DNA from: Sphingomonas sp. PsM26
GTDB taxonomy: Bacteria > Pseudomonadota > Alphaproteobacteria > Sphingomonadales > Sphingomonadaceae
Direction of reading: 5' to 3'
DNA: 64,000 nucleotides
Assembly: GCA_030433805.1 (NCBI GenBank)
Contig: JARUXA010000011.1
Coordinates: 62,001 to 126,000, forward strand
Below the pieces are notes generated by a model, which saw only the letters and a list, made by a program, of their open reading frames with translations, was not told where the DNA came from and ran no database searches. Every line of letters starts with the position of its first letter. The first letter of the stretch is position 1. Below are positions 62,537-64,000 of this stretch, in pieces. The translations under genes and the position numbers were made by a program.

Positions 62537-64000
62537 TTGATTTCATTGGCGTATTCGAGCGGGCTTCTCGCCATCGCGGTAGCAAGCCTGCAACAGGCGC
62601 CATCCCCTGCGACACAGGTACCGACTGGCGTGGGGCAAAGTGCCGGACAGGCGTCCGAGCCGCCGATCGTATCCGATCCCGAGTTCGACAAGGCGCTCCC
62701 TGCGCTCAGTAACGACATCAACGCGCCGCTTGAGCCGATGATCCCGGTTCCGGTCACGCCATCGGGCACCCCTGTCGCGCCGCAGCCCGCGACGCCGGTC
62801 GCGGGGGCCCCAGTGCAAGGGGCTCCGGTCACGACGACGCCTGCGCCCGACATTCCCGCCGATATCGCGCAGCCGCTTCAGCCGCTCGCTAGTTACGATA
62901 CCACGCCGCTGGTCGACGTTGCGGTCAAGGACGAGAAGGCCCCCGAGATCCGCTATGAAACGGTGATCCGTGGTCTCGACCCACTCAAGCTGACCGCGCA
63001 ATTCAATGGCTTGTCCGCGCTCAAGGGCGGCAAGGGCAAGGCCCCCAACGGCACCGTCATCGCTGCGCGCGGGCGTGAGGACGAGCAGCTCGCGATCCGG
63101 CTGATGAAGAGCCTGGGCTATTACGATGGCACCGCGGTTTCGACGATCGAAACGGTTCCCAACGACAAGACGCGCGTCAAGGCGATCGTGTCGGCGACGC
63201 CGGGCAAGCAATACAAGCTCGGCACGATTGTGGTGAAGGCGGATCTGACGATCCCGCCGACGCTGATCCGCGACGCGCTGCCGCTCAAGGTCGGCGAGCC
63301 GATCGACGCTTTGCGCGTGCAGGGCGCGGAGGCGAACGTCGCGCTGACTTTGCCGCAGCAGGGCTATCCCTTCGCGAAGGTCGGCGAACGCGACATCCTG
63401 CTCGACGATCTGGCGGGCACGGGCGACTATACGCTGCCGGTTGAAGTCGGGGCGCGGTCGTCGTTCGGGACGACCACGACCGAGGGGCGGCTCGCCTTTG
63501 GGGCGGATCATGTCCGGGTGTTGCAACGGTTCAAGCCGGGGGAACTGTACGACAATCGCAAGGTCGACGATCTGCGCGCGGCGATGGTCGCGACGGGGTT
63601 GTTCTCGACCGTTTCGGTCGAACCCAAGCCGACCGGGAACATCAACCCGGACGGAACCGAGCAAGTCAATCTGCTGGTCGAGCAGGAGCGCGGCAAGCCG
63701 CGTTCGCTGTCGGTCAGCGGCGGGTACAGCACGGGTCAGGGCGTGCGGGTCGAGGGCGCGTTCACGCATCGCAACGTCTTCCCGCCCGAAGGCGCGCTGA
63801 TCGGGACTGCGGTCGTGGGGACGCAGGAACAGGGCGTGAGCGGGACGTTCCGTCGCTCAAATGCCGGGCGTCGCGACCGCACGGTGACGTTGACGGCTGG
63901 CGTCAACCACTCCAATTACGACGCGTTCGACGCCTTCACCGCCACGCTTTCGGGCCGGATCTCGTACGATTCGACGCCGCTTTGGCAGAAGAGATTCACC
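62537..64000 (+). CDS. TamA/BamA-type outer-membrane assembly protein, 3' end outside window
   Basis: Starts at TTG 62537 (stop codon two codons before, so no earlier start), preceded by GGGGA, and stays open to the window end (488 residues seen). N-terminal signal (AYSSGLLAIAVASLQQAP), then a proline-rich region (PVTPSGTPVAPQPATPVAGAP), then POTRA-like repeats (RLMKSLGYYDGTAVSTIETV; GEPIDALRVQGAEANVAL; YDNRKVDDLRAAMVATGLF). The barrel begins near LSVSGGYSTGQGVRVEGAFTHRNVF. It resembles TamA, which helps insert autotransporters and other outer-membrane proteins. A tamB gene may follow. Confidence 0.88.
   Translation, partial: MISLAYSSGLLAIAVASLQQAPSPATQVPTGVGQSAGQASEPPIVSDPEFDKALPALSNDINAPLEPMIPVPVTPSGTPVAPQPATPVAGAPVQGAPVTTTPAPDIPADIAQPLQPLASYDTTPLVDVAVKDEKAPEIRYETVIRGLDPLKLTAQFNGLSALKGGKGKAPNGTVIAARGREDEQLAIRLMKSLGYYDGTAVSTIETVPNDKTRVKAIVSATPGKQYKLGTIVVKADLTIPPTLIRDALPLKVGEPIDALRVQGAEANVALTLPQQGYPFAKVGERDILLDDLAGTGDYTLPVEVGARSSFGTTTTEGRLAFGADHVRVLQRFKPGELYDNRKVDDLRAAMVATGLFSTVSVEPKPTGNINPDGTEQVNLLVEQERGKPRSLSVSGGYSTGQGVRVEGAFTHRNVFPPEGALIGTAVVGTQEQGVSGTFRRSNAGRRDRTVTLTAGVNHSNYDAFDAFTATLSGRISYDSTPLWQKRFT

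Overview
The window looks like chromosomal DNA from a sphingomonad (Sphingomonas or a close relative, Alphaproteobacteria). This rests on the high G+C of most genes, the gene content (homogentisate and 4-hydroxyphenylpyruvate dioxygenases, coniferyl-aldehyde dehydrogenase, DUF1989/YqcI pair, TamA-like outer-membrane protein) and the G+C-rich palindromic repeats between genes. Assignment is by recognised families; no search was run.

Layout. (1) 1-4508: lower-G+C accessory DNA with an acyltransferase-3 gene cut by the window edge, two small unknowns, an orphan D12-class adenine methyltransferase and an AAA/TOPRIM-type ATPase. It ends at a 47-nt fragment of the 3' half of a tRNA-Val(GAC) gene followed by a terminator, which is what the distal end of a tRNA-integrated island looks like. 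(2) 4734-29574: a surface-polysaccharide locus. It holds a 1642-residue protein with three GT-B glycosyltransferase modules, two TPR-glycosyltransferase fusions, two further GT4 enzymes, a GT90-type enzyme, two methyltransferases, a beta-helix protein, UDP-xylose synthesis (UXS), GDP-D-rhamnose synthesis (Gmd, Rmd) and the export parts KpsM, KpsE, Wza and KpsT. (3) 30085-43913: an IclR regulator and a leftward cluster for L-fucose-containing glycans: two esterases, GH29 fucosidase, FucP, fucose dehydrogenase, a split UxaA-type dehydratase, an SDR, an FAH-family hydrolase, a mutarotase, a lactate-oxidising flavoenzyme and GH31. Seven consecutive genes overlap by 4 nt. (4) 44097-50438: housekeeping and small conserved genes including uvrC. 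(5) 50805-52384: a lower-G+C insertion with one large unknown protein carrying a PD-(D/E)XK-like C-terminus, next to what reads as the first codons of a serine recombinase. (6) 52385-64000: esterase, thiolase, prepilin peptidase, aldehyde dehydrogenase, a tandem repeat array, the DUF1989/YqcI pair, the tyrosine/homogentisate pathway with a divergent MarR regulator, and the 5' part of a TamA/BamA-type gene.

How the genes work together. In the polysaccharide locus, Gmd and Rmd should supply GDP-D-rhamnose and UXS should supply UDP-xylose, the latter beside a GT90-type (xylosyltransferase-like) enzyme; the GT4 modules would build the chain and KpsMT/KpsE/Wza export it. In the fucose cluster, side-chain hydrolases release sugars, FucP imports fucose, and it is oxidised, dehydrated, oxidised again and cleaved to pyruvate and L-lactate, which the flavoenzyme would return to pyruvate.

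The most interesting leads are the triple glycosyltransferase, the isolated PD-(D/E)XK protein with its recombinase remnant, and the complete fucose operon with a split dehydratase.
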